64,000 bases of DNA from Solibacillus sp. FSL K6-1523 (GCF_038005225.1 NZ_JBBOSU010000001.1:2158001-2222000); one strand, 5' to 3'; shown: positions 42,003 through 50,226, numbered from the stretch's first letter. The notes: generated by a model from the letters alone, not told the origin. Program-made: numbers and translations.

Positions 42003-43832
42003 TTAGATCTTCAATTCGTTCGGCGCTTCTGGTAGGTCGGACTTGACATCCGATTCCGTTAAGCTAAGGCCAACTAGTTTGTATTTCGATTCAAATTCGA
42101 GCTGTGCCATTAAATCATCTGGCTCTGGAATTGTGGAGCGATTATACAATGCTTTGTGCGTTAAATCTACCGCACAAATACACTCGATTGTATTGCGAAC
42201 ATGTAGTTTTTCCTGCTCAGAAAGAGGCAATTCCTCCCCTTCCATATAAGGTAATACCGCATCGCGTAAAAAGCCTTGTGCTTCCACAATGCAATTGAAT
42301 TCAGCTAGCTTATTCACATAAGACTTTAGGAAGATTCGTTCATTTTTTCGTTGAATGTTTAAATCACTTAACTGGGAAACAATCGATTTTAATCGCTTTG
42401 TAGCAAGTTCATTTAAACGATTTTGAACCGCATATAAATTTCCACAAACGAAAACTTCATATCTTTGAATTGCTTCTAATTTTTCAATGCATTGTTGTTG
42501 AATTTTATTTAGTGTTGCAATACGATCCTTTAGGAATTCTTCATTTTCAGGGTCAACAATTGGGAAGGCTAAAGATTTTCCAGACAATTTTTTATATTGC
42601 TTTTCAAAGCGCGTGTATTCCATCGAATATTCCCCGTGCAATTTCCGATAATCTCGCACGAATTGTTGATACAACGCCGCATGTTCTTCATACTTTTCAA
42701 CTTCTGCATCTCGTAAGTATAATTCGCTCGCTAATTTTTGCAGGAGCTGATACAGCGTTTGTACATTACTAAAAATAACACTTACATTCTCATACTCTTC
42801 TTCATATGAGGAAATCAACGCCCGATCACGCTGTTGGCGAGTAAATTCAAACTCCGCTTCAGAATTATGGCGCTCTACACTTTCAAAAGCTGAAATATAT
42901 GGCTCTCGAGTCGGAATCATTTCAACTTCTTTTCGAAGGCGCTCCAACCAATGAATGAGTTGCTCTGAAACATGGCGCGTTTTCTTCTGCTTATCACTTA
43001 CGATATGATGAATTAATTGCGTCAGTTCCGTAATACGCGAGTCGATCAGTAGTTGCATATTATGCGTCTTGCGCGCTTCTAACGCCTGCAATGCAGACAC
43101 AGATACAATATCACCGATCGAATGTCCGTAGCGTGCTTTTTCCGATTCGATAAAGGCAGCAACATTCCCGCCTTCTTGGTCAATCCCGTTGACAATAAAA
43201 TGGGGTGTAATCGCAAACGTTTCCATTTTCTTCAGTAAATTGATTTCATCATCCGTTGCGGGTGAACCATTTCGAAGTACCCAAAATACTTCATCTACAC
43301 GTTGTAACAATGTTTGAGAAAAATAAGCTGTGTTATTTGGTCCTACTTCAAGTGCTACGGAATCTACAATCGTTACAGATTTCAATAAATCATGTTTAAT
43401 ATACACTTCAATATAATCTAAATGTTCTCGAATAATTTGGGCACTAAACGTATCAGATACTGTAATTAAATGCAATTTCGAAATATCAAATGTAGCAATA
43501 ACACCGTCTAAGAAGAAGGCTTTAATGCACTCCTGTTCACCAAAACGGATAAATGTATTAATGCTCGTAGGCTGGTCTGTGCCCCCAGTAAATAATGCAC
43601 GACCTAATAAACCATTAATTAATGTTGTTTTTCCTACGCGCTCTTTCCCTAATATAAGCAACATTGGTTGGCTTTCTGAATCATCAATAATTCGTTTTAG
43701 CCGACGTGTTGTATCTTTCACGTAAGAGTTTTGCGATAAAATTACATGTAATGGCTTAAGACGTTCAATCAATTGTTGCAATGATGATGGATTTTCTTTT
43801 ACGAGTGGTTCAATAGTTTTTACTTCAGTCAT
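42003..43832 (-). CDS. Dynamin-like GTPase
   Basis: 609 residues. P-loop GKERVGKTT at 62-70, switch I Thr in QPTSINT (about 90), and G3 region VTIVDSVALEVG in which the usual DxPG is not recognisable. Base-recognition motif VNGID replaces N/TKxD. The remaining 350 residues are helical coiled coil (LRKEVEMIPTRE, YQQFVRDYRKLHGEYSMEYTRFEKQ), as in bacterial dynamin-like proteins that remodel membranes or act in stress and phage defence. No second dynamin gene is adjacent. GTP hydrolysis may be impaired by the altered G3/G4 motifs. Confidence 0.82.
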   Translation of the reverse strand: MTEVKTIEPLVKENPSSLQQLIERLKPLHVILSQNSYVKDTTRRLKRIIDDSESQPMLLILGKERVGKTTLINGLLGRALFTGGTDQPTSINTFIRFGEQECIKAFFLDGVIATFDISKLHLITVSDTFSAQIIREHLDYIEVYIKHDLLKSVTIVDSVALEVGPNNTAYFSQTLLQRVDEVFWVLRNGSPATDDEINLLKKMETFAITPHFIVNGIDQEGGNVAAFIESEKARYGHSIGDIVSVSALQALEARKTHNMQLLIDSRITELTQLIHHIVSDKQKKTRHVSEQLIHWLERLRKEVEMIPTREPYISAFESVERHNSEAEFEFTRQQRDRALISSYEEEYENVSVIFSNVQTLYQLLQKLASELYLRDAEVEKYEEHAALYQQFVRDYRKLHGEYSMEYTRFEKQYKKLSGKSLAFPIVDPENEEFLKDRIATLNKIQQQCIEKLEAIQRYEVFVCGNLYAVQNRLNELATKRLKSIVSQLSDLNIQRKNERIFLKSYVNKLAEFNCIVEAQGFLRDAVLPYMEGEELPLSEQEKLHVRNTIECICAVDLTHKALYNRSTIPEPDDLMAQLEFESKYKLVGLSLTESDVKSDLPEAPNELKI

Positions 43833-43961
43833 CTGCCATACCCCCCTACTACTTCATTACTTCGATTATAAGCTGTATCCCCTTTTATGAAAGGTGATAA
43901 TTATGAAAAAAATGAAAATTGAGTCAAGTGACACAGACAAAATATTCGAAATTAGGTATTA

Positions 43962-43991
43962 GCACATACTGTGTATACACACAGTATGTGC
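43962..43991. other. Perfect palindromic hairpin without T-run
   Basis: GCACATACTGTGT and its exact complement ACACAGTATGTGC enclose a 4-nt ATAC loop. No T-tract follows on either strand, so it may be a protein-binding site or RNA stem. It lies in the otherwise empty gap between tag and the GTPase gene. Confidence 0.5.
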
Positions 43992-44116
43992 AGTTTTCGG
44001 CGTGCAATAGGATGTTAGGCGTAATTGTTCTTGAAAAATGTGCCTACATAATACTAAATCATAATTTCTGAGGGCAGCAAAAAGTTGTACGAGTTGTTCC
44101 TTTTTACGGTTGTTCC

Positions 44117-44671
44117 TTATTTCCGACAAAGGCAATCCATCGTATGATCATTCACCATACCAACTGCTTGCATAAAGGAATAGCAAATTGTACTGCCGAC
44201 AAATTTGAAGCCGTCTTTTTTTAATTGCTTACTCATACGATCACTTATTTCGGTCGTAATCGGTACTTCCGTAATACTTTGCCAATGATTAATAATCGGT
44301 TGTCCGTCTACAAAGGACCATATATAGTTTGAAAAGGTGCCGTGCTTTTGCTGCATAGCCAAAAAGGCGTTGGCATTCGTGACGACACTTTTGATTTTTA
44401 AACGATTGCGTATAATCGCAGGATTTTCTTTTAATTCAGCTAATTTTACATCATCATAATGAATGATTTTTTCCGCATCAAATTGATCAAATGCATCGCG
44501 GTATCCTTGTCGTTTTTTTAAAATTGTCAACCAGCTCAGTCCAGCTTGTGCGCCCTCTAAGCATAGCATTTCAAAAAGGTGGCGATCGTCGTAAACAGGC
44601 ACACCCCATTCCTCGTCGTGATACGTAACATAAATTGGTTCATCTAATTTAACCCATGCACATCGGTTCAT
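44117..44671 (-). CDS. tag: DNA-3-methyladenine glycosylase I
   Basis: 184 residues. Zinc ligands C4, H18, H176 and C180 correspond to those of E. coli Tag (C4, H17, H175, C179). The helix-hairpin-helix region and the recognition residues around YHDEEWGVPVYDDRHLFEMLCLEGAQAGLSW are complete. The enzyme excises 3-methyladenine from alkylated DNA to start base-excision repair. AGAGGGAG precedes the ATG. Single gene. Confidence 0.96.
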   Translation of the reverse strand: MNRCAWVKLDEPIYVTYHDEEWGVPVYDDRHLFEMLCLEGAQAGLSWLTILKKRQGYRDAFDQFDAEKIIHYDDVKLAELKENPAIIRNRLKIKSVVTNANAFLAMQQKHGTFSNYIWSFVDGQPIINHWQSITEVPITTEISDRMSKQLKKDGFKFVGSTICYSFMQAVGMVNDHTMDCLCRK

Positions 44672-44720
44672 TATTACTCCCTCTTTTATACCTTATTTTC
44701 TTCAGTTTAAATCATTGTAC

Positions 44721-44766
44721 TTGTCACGACAATCGCATTATGTTATTTTTAACTGACGAACGTTAG
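44721..44766 (+). promoter_or_regulatory. Promoter and candidate TetR operator of the efflux locus
   Basis: -35 TTGTCA and -10 TATTTT with 17-bp spacing. The near palindrome CTGACG-AA-CGTTAG (one mismatch) covers the expected start site at about 44753-44766. Position suggests autoregulation by the TetR protein. Confidence 0.45.
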
Positions 44767-44778
44767 GAAGGTGATACA

Positions 44779-45342
44779 ATGACCATTCAAAAAATTAAAG
44801 CAGCTGCATTTAAGAGCTTTGCAGAAAACGGTTATGAAGGTGGTTCATTAGCGCAAATTGCGGAAGAGGTCGGCATAAAAAAGCAGTCCATCTATTCGTA
44901 TTTTAAAAGTAAAGATGAGCTATACATGACCCTTTCAAAAGAAGCAATGGAATTCGAACTTGCCTATGTCGAACAGTTCATCGAAAAGAATAAAAAAGAA
45001 GAGATGGAGGAAACTTTATTTCAACTTTTACATGCTTGCGATTTGCGCTATGCTGGGCAAGATGTAACGAAATTCTTTTTACGTTCCGCCTTCTTCCCTC
45101 CAATGCATTTGGAAAAACAACTAATGGAACATGTTTATTTTTATTTAGACAGCCTTGAACAACAGTTTACGCACTTTTTTAAATCGCAATCAATCGCCGT
45201 TACGCCACGTGAAGCAGCTATTAGTTATTTAGCCTTGCTCGATAGCTTATTTGTTGAATTGCTCTACGGAGGTAAGGAGCGTTTCGAAAAGAGATTGCAC
45301 GCGAGCTGGACTGTATTTTATCGGGGAATCAATTACGCTTAG
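44779..45342 (+). CDS. TetR-family transcriptional regulator
   Basis: 187 residues. The N-terminal TetR helix-turn-helix is AAFKSFAENGYEGGSLAQIAEEVGIKKQSIYSYFKSKDELY. The C-terminal ligand domain is of the TetR_C type found next to efflux pumps. AGGAAGGTG precedes the ATG. It lies upstream of a paired SMR exporter and probably represses it in the absence of the drug or cation. The last residues INYA and the TAG stop are read from the 5' end of the composite hairpin repeat R2, so the gene's natural C-terminus may have been altered. Confidence 0.9.
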   Translation: MTIQKIKAAAFKSFAENGYEGGSLAQIAEEVGIKKQSIYSYFKSKDELYMTLSKEAMEFELAYVEQFIEKNKKEEMEETLFQLLHACDLRYAGQDVTKFFLRSAFFPPMHLEKQLMEHVYFYLDSLEQQFTHFFKSQSIAVTPREAAISYLALLDSLFVELLYGGKERFEKRLHASWTVFYRGINYA

Positions 45343-45550
45343 GCGTAATTGCGTCCAGATTTTTTTCGAGTCCGCTCGAAAAACTCCCCTTCAAAATCTG
45401 TGACATCCTCCGGGCTTTACTTGATTCAGCAAGGTTTGAAGCTACACTGAATCAAGGTTATATTTGGCATTTATCTCCTACTTATAGAAGTGAAGGAGTT
45501 CTGTCGCTTCGCTTTCGGAACAAATCCGTTTGCTGAAGCAAGTAAAAAAC
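45329..45550 (+). repeat. Composite hairpin repeat, copy R2
   Basis: Starts at TCAATTACGC within the tetR coding end, here with TA replacing TC in the loop. It carries the CCAGATTTTTTTCG...CGAAAAA...AAAATCTGTGAC stem, then CTTGATTCAG/CTGAATCAAG. A CTACTTATAGAAGTGAAGG-type tail is shared with R4 and ends near GCTGAAGCAAGTAAA. It separates tetR from the SMR genes. No guanidine riboswitch motif is seen in the gap. Confidence 0.8.
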
Positions 45551-45564
45551 TGAGGTGAAGCATC

Positions 45565-45903
45565 ATGACGAAATATTGGCTACTTGTTTTTTTAGCTGGC
45601 TTAATAGAAATTATTTGGGCAATGGGGTTGAAATATGCGTCCACCCTTTGGATGTGGGGCGGGGTCGTCGTACTGATTGTCCTATCATTTTATATTTTAA
45701 TTATTGCGAATGACAAGCTCCCTGTTGCGACGGTTTATGCAGTATTTACTGGAATCGGAACAGCTGGCACGGTCATCGTGGAAACGATCATTTTCAACGA
45801 ACCACTTAGTCTGGCTAAAATCGGATTTATTGCTCTTCTCCTTGTTGGGGTAATCGGATTAAAACTTGTTTCCAATGAACCACAAGAAACGAGGGATGCG
45901 TAA
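45565..45903 (+). CDS. SMR-family efflux subunit, YkkC/SugE-like
   Basis: 112 residues with four membrane helices. The SMR glutamate is in LIEIIWAMGLKYA (about residue 13), and the end of the last helix VIGLKLVSNEP matches the heteromeric SMR group. With the next gene, which overlaps it by one base (TAATG), it forms a two-component exporter for guanidinium or quaternary ammonium cations. TGAGGTGAAG precedes the ATG. Regulation is likely by the TetR protein upstream. Confidence 0.9.
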   Translation: MTKYWLLVFLAGLIEIIWAMGLKYASTLWMWGGVVVLIVLSFYILIIANDKLPVATVYAVFTGIGTAGTVIVETIIFNEPLSLAKIGFIALLLVGVIGLKLVSNEPQETRDA

Positions 45904-46217
45904 TGGCTTGGTTTTATTTAATTTTCGCAGGATTATTTGAAGTGAGCGGCGTTATCGGCATGAATAAAGTCGTTCAAAAGCGCTCGATTGGAGCTTTTGC
46001 TATTTTATTTGGTTCCTTTGCATGTAGCTTTACTTTACTTGCACTTGCTATGAAAACTTTGCCAATGGGGCTTTCTTATGCGGTGTGGACCGGCATTGGT
46101 ACAGTTGGCGGGACGTTAGTTGGAATGATTTTTTATAAAGAATCAAAAAACTGGAAACGTATTTTATTTATTTCATTTATTTTAATTGCAGTTGTAGGAT
46201 TGAAATTAACGCAATGA
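45903..46217 (+). CDS. SMR-family efflux subunit, YkkD-like
   Basis: 104 residues with four membrane helices. The SMR glutamate is in AGLFEVSGVIGMNK (about residue 13), followed by AVWTGIGTVGGTLVGM, the loop typical of SMR transporters. It starts one base before the end of its partner gene, so they are coupled and probably heterodimerise in antiparallel orientation. Confidence 0.9.
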   Translation: MAWFYLIFAGLFEVSGVIGMNKVVQKRSIGAFAILFGSFACSFTLLALAMKTLPMGLSYAVWTGIGTVGGTLVGMIFYKESKNWKRILFISFILIAVVGLKLTQ

Positions 46218-46280
46218 GTCTAATACTCGTTTAAGTGGAACAAAATTAATTCATGACAAAGATGAAAGAGGTTAAATAGT

Positions 46281-46664
46281 ATGAAAATCATTGTTACGAG
46301 TTTATTCGTGGAAGATCAAGAAAAGGCACTAAAATTTTATACAGAAACGCTTGGATTTGTAAAAAAGCATGACGTTCCAAGTGGAAAATTCAGATGGATT
46401 ACAGTCGTTTCTTCTGAAAATCCAAACGGCATCGAGCTTGTCCTTGAACCTAATGACAATCCGACCGCAAAAAATTATCAAACGAGTTTAGTAGCTCAAG
46501 GTATCCCAGCAACAATGTTTGGGGTTGAAGATATTCAAAATGAGTACAAACGATTAAGTGATTGCGGCGTAAAGTTTACGATGAAGCCAACAAAAATGGG
46601 CGATTTCACAATAGCTGTCCTCGATGATACATGTGGCAACCTTATTCAAATCATACAGAAATAA
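46281..46664 (+). CDS. VOC-family (glyoxalase/bleomycin resistance-like) protein
   Basis: 127 residues with one glyoxalase fold: VTSLFVEDQEKALKFYTETLGFVKKHDVP at the start and FTIAVLDDTCGNLIQIIQ at the end, where Glu or its replacement binds metal (here Asn-Leu-Ile-Gln, so metal binding is uncertain). It may be a dioxygenase, isomerase or drug-binding protein. AGAGG precedes the ATG. It is 60 bp after the SMR pair on the same strand. Confidence 0.88.
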   Translation: MKIIVTSLFVEDQEKALKFYTETLGFVKKHDVPSGKFRWITVVSSENPNGIELVLEPNDNPTAKNYQTSLVAQGIPATMFGVEDIQNEYKRLSDCGVKFTMKPTKMGDFTIAVLDDTCGNLIQIIQK

Positions 46665-46671
46665 CGAATAT

Positions 46672-46712
46672 AAAAAAGGGATGCAGTTTCAATAACTTTG
46701 CATCCCTTTTTC
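46672..46712. terminator. Bidirectional terminator
   Basis: Stem AAAAAGGGATGCA/TGCATCCCTTTTT between the VOC gene and the convergent rsiV-like gene. Confidence 0.88.
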
Positions 46713-46719
46713 CCTTTCT

Positions 46720-47592
46720 TTAACGAATATAAACGTTACTCATAAGCTTATCTTGAATCAATTCAGTTGGTATTTCAAATTCCACAAGTCCCATATACCC
46801 TGGTGCTACTTCATATTTATCAAAGGCAATGACTAATTTCCCTTGCTCTGTAATGTAGAAGTTTTGTTCATTTGAAATTGTTTCAAATAGTTCGAACAGA
46901 TCCTCTTCAACTTTATCCGTTCCACCTACCCAATACGTAGAATCCCCATTTGTCGCGACCATTTCATCACGCATTTGCTGCTGAATGTATTCGCTAATAA
47001 CTGGGACATAGCTTGCATCTTTAAATAGGCTTGGTAACGTTAAAACGATTTGTTTCTCTTTATCAACAGTTGTATATTGCATAACCGTTGACGACGATCC
47101 AACGATTTCAACAACATAGCGCCCCATCGACAGCAACTGATCAGTATCGGTTTTAACGATATAGCCACTATCCACTCCTAGATGGCCTCCATCCATGCCT
47201 TCCGTATCTTTTGTAAATTGCTCATATAACGCTTTCCCTTCTGCCTCAAATTGGGCATTTAATGATTGTATCGCGTCGGAATCACCTGTAATTTGAGGCA
47301 CTTTAATATTGGCCTCATAATTGCCGTCTTTCACTTCGTATTCAGTAAAAGTTAATACTTCAACAACAGCAGAAAGCACTGGAATTTGGGCTAAGCTTCT
47401 TGCCATAGCTGGGCTTGCATTAAGACCTCCCACAAAAATCATGCTCGCCGCAGCTGCAGACCCAAGCCACCAGCTCACTTTATTACGTTTTTTCGGCTTG
47501 CGTTTTAAACTGTTTTCAATGACCTCATCTAACTCTTTTGGAATTTGTACATCCTCATATTGCTTTTTCATCTTTTTTAATTTGTCATCCAT
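46720..47592 (-). CDS. rsiV: RsiV-like anti-sigma factor (DUF3298)
   Basis: 290 residues. Cytoplasmic N-terminus (about 1-38), membrane segment (about 40-58, WWLGSAAAASMIFVGGL), and an extracellular domain with DUF4163/DUF3298 features (NYEANIKVPQITGDSDAIQSLNAQF and FYITEQGKLVIAFDKYEVAPGYMGLVEFEIP). RsiV in Bacillus binds lysozyme and is then cleaved by signal peptidase and RasP, freeing SigV. The ATG at 47592 follows GGGAG and is one base after the sigV stop. The typical downstream oatA gene is not present in this locus. Confidence 0.88.
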   Translation of the reverse strand: MDDKLKKMKKQYEDVQIPKELDEVIENSLKRKPKKRNKVSWWLGSAAAASMIFVGGLNASPAMARSLAQIPVLSAVVEVLTFTEYEVKDGNYEANIKVPQITGDSDAIQSLNAQFEAEGKALYEQFTKDTEGMDGGHLGVDSGYIVKTDTDQLLSMGRYVVEIVGSSSTVMQYTTVDKEKQIVLTLPSLFKDASYVPVISEYIQQQMRDEMVATNGDSTYWVGGTDKVEEDLFELFETISNEQNFYITEQGKLVIAFDKYEVAPGYMGLVEFEIPTELIQDKLMSNVYIR

Positions 47593-47593
47593 T

Positions 47594-48088
47594 TTACTTG
47601 CTCCCTTCCACACTTAACTCAATTTTTAATAATTTTAATGCCTTATAAAGTCTCGATTTTGCTGTACTTAATGGGATATTTAAAATAGTGGCTACATCTT
47701 CTAATTTCAAATCCTCAAAGAATCTTAAAATAATAACTTCTTTTAAAGGATATGGTAGTTGATCCATCGCATTTTCTAAGTCCACATCTTCATATGTATC
47801 CTGTTGTTGTGGCGATACATAGCTAATTTCTTCTTCATCCATCACTTGTATGCGTTTCATTTTACGTAAAAAATCAATCGCCGTACGCGCAACAATTTGA
47901 TAAAACCAACTTTTCAATTGCGCTATTTTTTCTACTTTATGAAGGGATTGCCACGCTTTTTGAATACTATCTTGGATAATATCAAGTGCATCCTGTTCAT
48001 TTTTTACATAGCTATAAGCGAATAAGTAAAGTGGTTTTTTGTTGTCCCGTACGAAATCGATGAACAATTGTTCTAAATTCACATCCAT
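47594..48088 (-). CDS. sigV: ECF sigma factor, SigV-like
   Basis: 164 residues. Region 2 (about 15-82) includes LYLFAYSYVKNEQDALDIIQDSIQKAW. Region 4 (about 100-158) includes LKEVIILRFFEDLKLEDVATIL and the recognition helix IPLSTAKSRLYKALKLLK. It is co-transcribed with the RsiV-like gene, so it should drive lysozyme and cell-wall stress genes. The ATG is preceded by AGAGAGG. A candidate autoregulatory ECF promoter lies 40 bp upstream. Confidence 0.9.
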   Translation of the reverse strand: MDVNLEQLFIDFVRDNKKPLYLFAYSYVKNEQDALDIIQDSIQKAWQSLHKVEKIAQLKSWFYQIVARTAIDFLRKMKRIQVMDEEEISYVSPQQQDTYEDVDLENAMDQLPYPLKEVIILRFFEDLKLEDVATILNIPLSTAKSRLYKALKLLKIELSVEGSK

Positions 48089-48125
48089 GTCAAAAATCCT
48101 CTCTTTTATTTGTCGACACTTATAA

Positions 48126-48153
48126 GACGGTCCGGGGGGAGGAAAAAGTTTAC
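48126..48153 (-). promoter_or_regulatory. Candidate ECF promoter of the sigV-rsiV operon
   Basis: Minus strand GTAAAC and CGTC, separated by 18 bp that end in CTCCCCCCGGAC. CGTC is followed by TTATAAG. The spacer is one or two bases longer than usual. Confidence 0.5.
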
Positions 48154-48205
48154 GGAAAACAAAAATACTATTAATTTCTTGAATTAATAGTACTTTGTCT
48201 ATTGC

Positions 48206-48655
48206 TTATTTATTTCCCCATAACTGCATCGGGCTTTGTTGTTCGTTTTCTAATGGCATTTGTTTTATTGAAACAGTTCGTTCATCTCGGTCTTTTTTTA
48301 ATTCATTGTAAATAAATTTCGATTTATCTAATCCCACTTTTGTTGCTTGCTCTACGGATTCGCCATAAAAAATATCTTTTATATTTGCAAAATACATGGC
48401 GCTTAAGCACATCGCACACGGTTCCCCGCTCGCATACATCGTAAATCCAGATAAATCGCTCGTTTGTAATTGCTGTTGTGCACGACGAATCGCTAATAAT
48501 TCGGCATGTCCACTTATATCATGGACAATATGCAGCTCATTTACACCTTCCGCTATGATTTGATCATCCTTTACGAGTACTGCGCCAAACGGTTGACCGC
48601 CTTCCTGCACATTGGCGATGGCTAGTTGCACCGCTCGTTCCATAAATTGATTCAT
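48206..48655 (-). CDS. Nucleoside/guanine deaminase (CDA fold)
   Basis: 149 residues. Zinc site HAELLAI (His, catalytic Glu) and EPCAMC, preceded by QPFGAVLVKDDQIIAEGVNEL. The C-terminal extension (KSKFIYNELKKDRDERTV) resembles Bacillus GuaD more than tRNA adenosine deaminase TadA. It likely deaminates guanine or a related base to support purine salvage. The start at 48655 follows GGGAGG. The longer frame extends towards repeat R3, which begins 57 bp upstream of the start. Confidence 0.87.
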   Translation of the reverse strand: MNQFMERAVQLAIANVQEGGQPFGAVLVKDDQIIAEGVNELHIVHDISGHAELLAIRRAQQQLQTSDLSGFTMYASGEPCAMCLSAMYFANIKDIFYGESVEQATKVGLDKSKFIYNELKKDRDERTVSIKQMPLENEQQSPMQLWGNK

Positions 48656-48711
48656 TTTCGTTGCCTCCCTACCTATCATAGGGCTATCATACCAAATTGT
48701 GGACTGTACAA

Positions 48712-48964
48712 TCAATTACGCCTCGGCGTAATTGCGTCCAGATTTTTTTCGATTTTGCTCGAAAAACTCCTTTTCAAAATCTGTGACATCCGCCAGGGCT
48801 TGGGTCAACAGGATGTTGATCACAAAGGCGTTGTCACAGGACGTGACGGGTTTAGCCTTTGTTCCCCAATTCAGCCGGATTTTAACCCCCCACTGAATAG
48901 AAGTGCCTTTTTGGCATTCATCCTTCACTTATAAAGTTAGCGGACTTCTGCTAAATTAAGTTAA
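48712..48964 (+). repeat. Composite hairpin repeat, copy R3, with inserted paired mini-hairpins
   Basis: Starts with the CAATTACGCC/GGCGTAATTG hairpin and the AGATTTTTTTCG/CGAAAAA/AAAATCTG stem. It then carries a mini-hairpin pair (stem GTCAAC, loop AGGAT, at 48804; stem GTCAC, loop AGGAC, at 48833) enclosed by AAAGGC/GCCTTT. The right end AATTAAGTTAA supplies the stop codon of the TauE gene. It lies 5' of the deaminase gene. Confidence 0.82.
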
Positions 48965-49741
48965 AATATCAACCCAAATTTTAAGCGCGGTTGCGGCAAT
49001 GAGGATTGCTAAAAAGATTTGCAGCACTTTTGTATTCATTGTTTTCCCCATTTTTGCACCGAGTGGAGCGGCTAAAATACTCGCAATAATCATAATAAAT
49101 GCTGGCCAATATTCCACTTGCCCCGTCATCAATTTTCCGATACTGCCACCAATAGACGAAATAAATGTAACAGCTAAACTTGTGGCAATGGTCATACGCG
49201 TCGGGATTTTTAATACAGTAAGCATGATCGGTACGAGTAAAAATCCGCCCGCTGCCCCGACAATGCCCGAACCCATACCGACAATAAGCGCTAAGCCAGC
49301 TGCGAGTGGTTTATTAAACGTTACTTCATTAAATGGCTTATCATCTAGTTGTTTTTTCGGTACAAACATCATGATAGCCGCGATTAATGCCAGCGTACCA
49401 TAAACGATATTCACTGCTTCTTCGGATAAAAATCCTGATCCGTAACTCCCGATAAAGCTACCGATTAAAATGGCGCCCCCCATATAAAGGATGAGCTGTT
49501 TATTTAATAAACCGCCTTTACGGTAAGCCCATACCCCTGCCGCCGATGCGAAAAGTACTTGCACCGCGCTAATTCCTGATACTTCGTGAGCCGTAAATGC
49601 CGCCAGTCCGAATAGCGGTGGAATGTATAACAGCATCGGATATTTAATGATGGAACCCCCAACACCTAACATCCCCGATACAAATGAACCGACAAAACCG
49701 ATGGCGAAAATAACTACTATATACATAATGGAGAAATCCAT
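48956..49741 (-). CDS. TauE/SafE-family sulfite/sulfur exporter
   Basis: 261 residues with eight membrane helices in two TauE repeats (MLGVGGSIIKYPMLLYIPPLFG, and GAAGGFLLVPIMLTVLKIPTRMTIATS), matching YrkJ of Bacillus in length. It exports sulfite, thiosulfate or another sulfur anion. It is the last gene of the sulfur-detoxification locus, following tusA by 80 bp with a terminator between, so it may have its own promoter as well. Its TAA stop lies inside repeat R3. Confidence 0.9.
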   Translation of the reverse strand: MDFSIMYIVVIFAIGFVGSFVSGMLGVGGSIIKYPMLLYIPPLFGLAAFTAHEVSGISAVQVLFASAAGVWAYRKGGLLNKQLILYMGGAILIGSFIGSYGSGFLSEEAVNIVYGTLALIAAIMMFVPKKQLDDKPFNEVTFNKPLAAGLALIVGMGSGIVGAAGGFLLVPIMLTVLKIPTRMTIATSLAVTFISSIGGSIGKLMTGQVEYWPAFIMIIASILAAPLGAKMGKTMNTKVLQIFLAILIAATALKIWVDILT

Positions 49742-49782
49742 TTGCTTTTCCTTCTTTCTATATTAAATGAACGATTTCTAGC

Positions 49783-49814
49783 AAAAAATAGCGAGTAGAT
49801 TAAGCTACCCGCTA
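49783..49814 (-). terminator. Terminator after tusA
   Basis: Stem AGCG-GTAG/CTAC-CGCT with a T6 tail on the minus strand. Confidence 0.75.
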
Positions 49815-49821
49815 TTCTTTT

Positions 49822-50049
49822 CTATGCTTTTTGGATGTAGAAGTAAATAACTCCATCTTCTTCTTTTTGTTCTAAAATTGTATGACTACCCGCTTTTGAC
49901 CAAGCAGCAAAGTCATTGATTGCGCCTTTATCCGTTACTAATACTTCTAAAATGTCACCTGAGTTCATCGTATCAATCGTTTTTTTCGTACGGACGATTG
50001 GCATTGGGCAAGCAAAGCCTTTTGCATCTAAAGTTTGTGTAATATTCAT
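49822..50049 (-). CDS. TusA-like sulfur carrier (YrkI type)
   Basis: 75 residues, the single TusA domain. LDAKGFACPMPIVRTKK holds the CPxP motif whose Cys carries a persulfide. It shuttles sulfane sulfur between rhodanese-like donors and acceptors in the neighbouring cluster. A GAGGAA site precedes the ATG. The long gap upstream (50050-50314) contains the paired mini-hairpin repeats. Close in length and sequence pattern to YrkI. Confidence 0.93.
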   Translation of the reverse strand: MNITQTLDAKGFACPMPIVRTKKTIDTMNSGDILEVLVTDKGAINDFAAWSKAGSHTILEQKEEDGVIYFYIQKA

Positions 50050-50101
50050 TATAAATTCCTCTTTTCGTTTTAATTGTTTTTGTAAGCGATTTTCTATCTA
50101 A

Positions 50102-50226
50102 GTCAACACGATGTTGGTCACGAAGGCGTTGTCACAGGACGGAGGTCAACACGACGTTGATTACAAAGGCGTTGTCACAGGACGTGACAACTTTAGCCTT
50201 TGCTCCTTTATTTAGCCTTTGTTCCC
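50102..50226 (+). repeat. Tandem paired mini-hairpins with conserved ASGAY loop
   Basis: Two tandem units. Each has a GTCAAC stem with ACGAT or ACGAC loop and a GTCAC stem with AGGAC loop. The second unit's GTCAC hairpin is enclosed by AAAGGC and GCCTTT. The same design is embedded in R3 (48804-48860) and, with different stem sequence, in R4 (56908-56960). Confidence 0.75.

Noticed and set aside
45343-45564. Guanidine-I riboswitch before the SMR genes
   Set aside because: No recognisable aptamer motif. The space is explained by repeat R2.
48716-48928. 70-codon reading frame inside repeat R3
   Set aside because: It is produced by the repeat hairpins, has no ribosome binding site, and no protein-like pattern.
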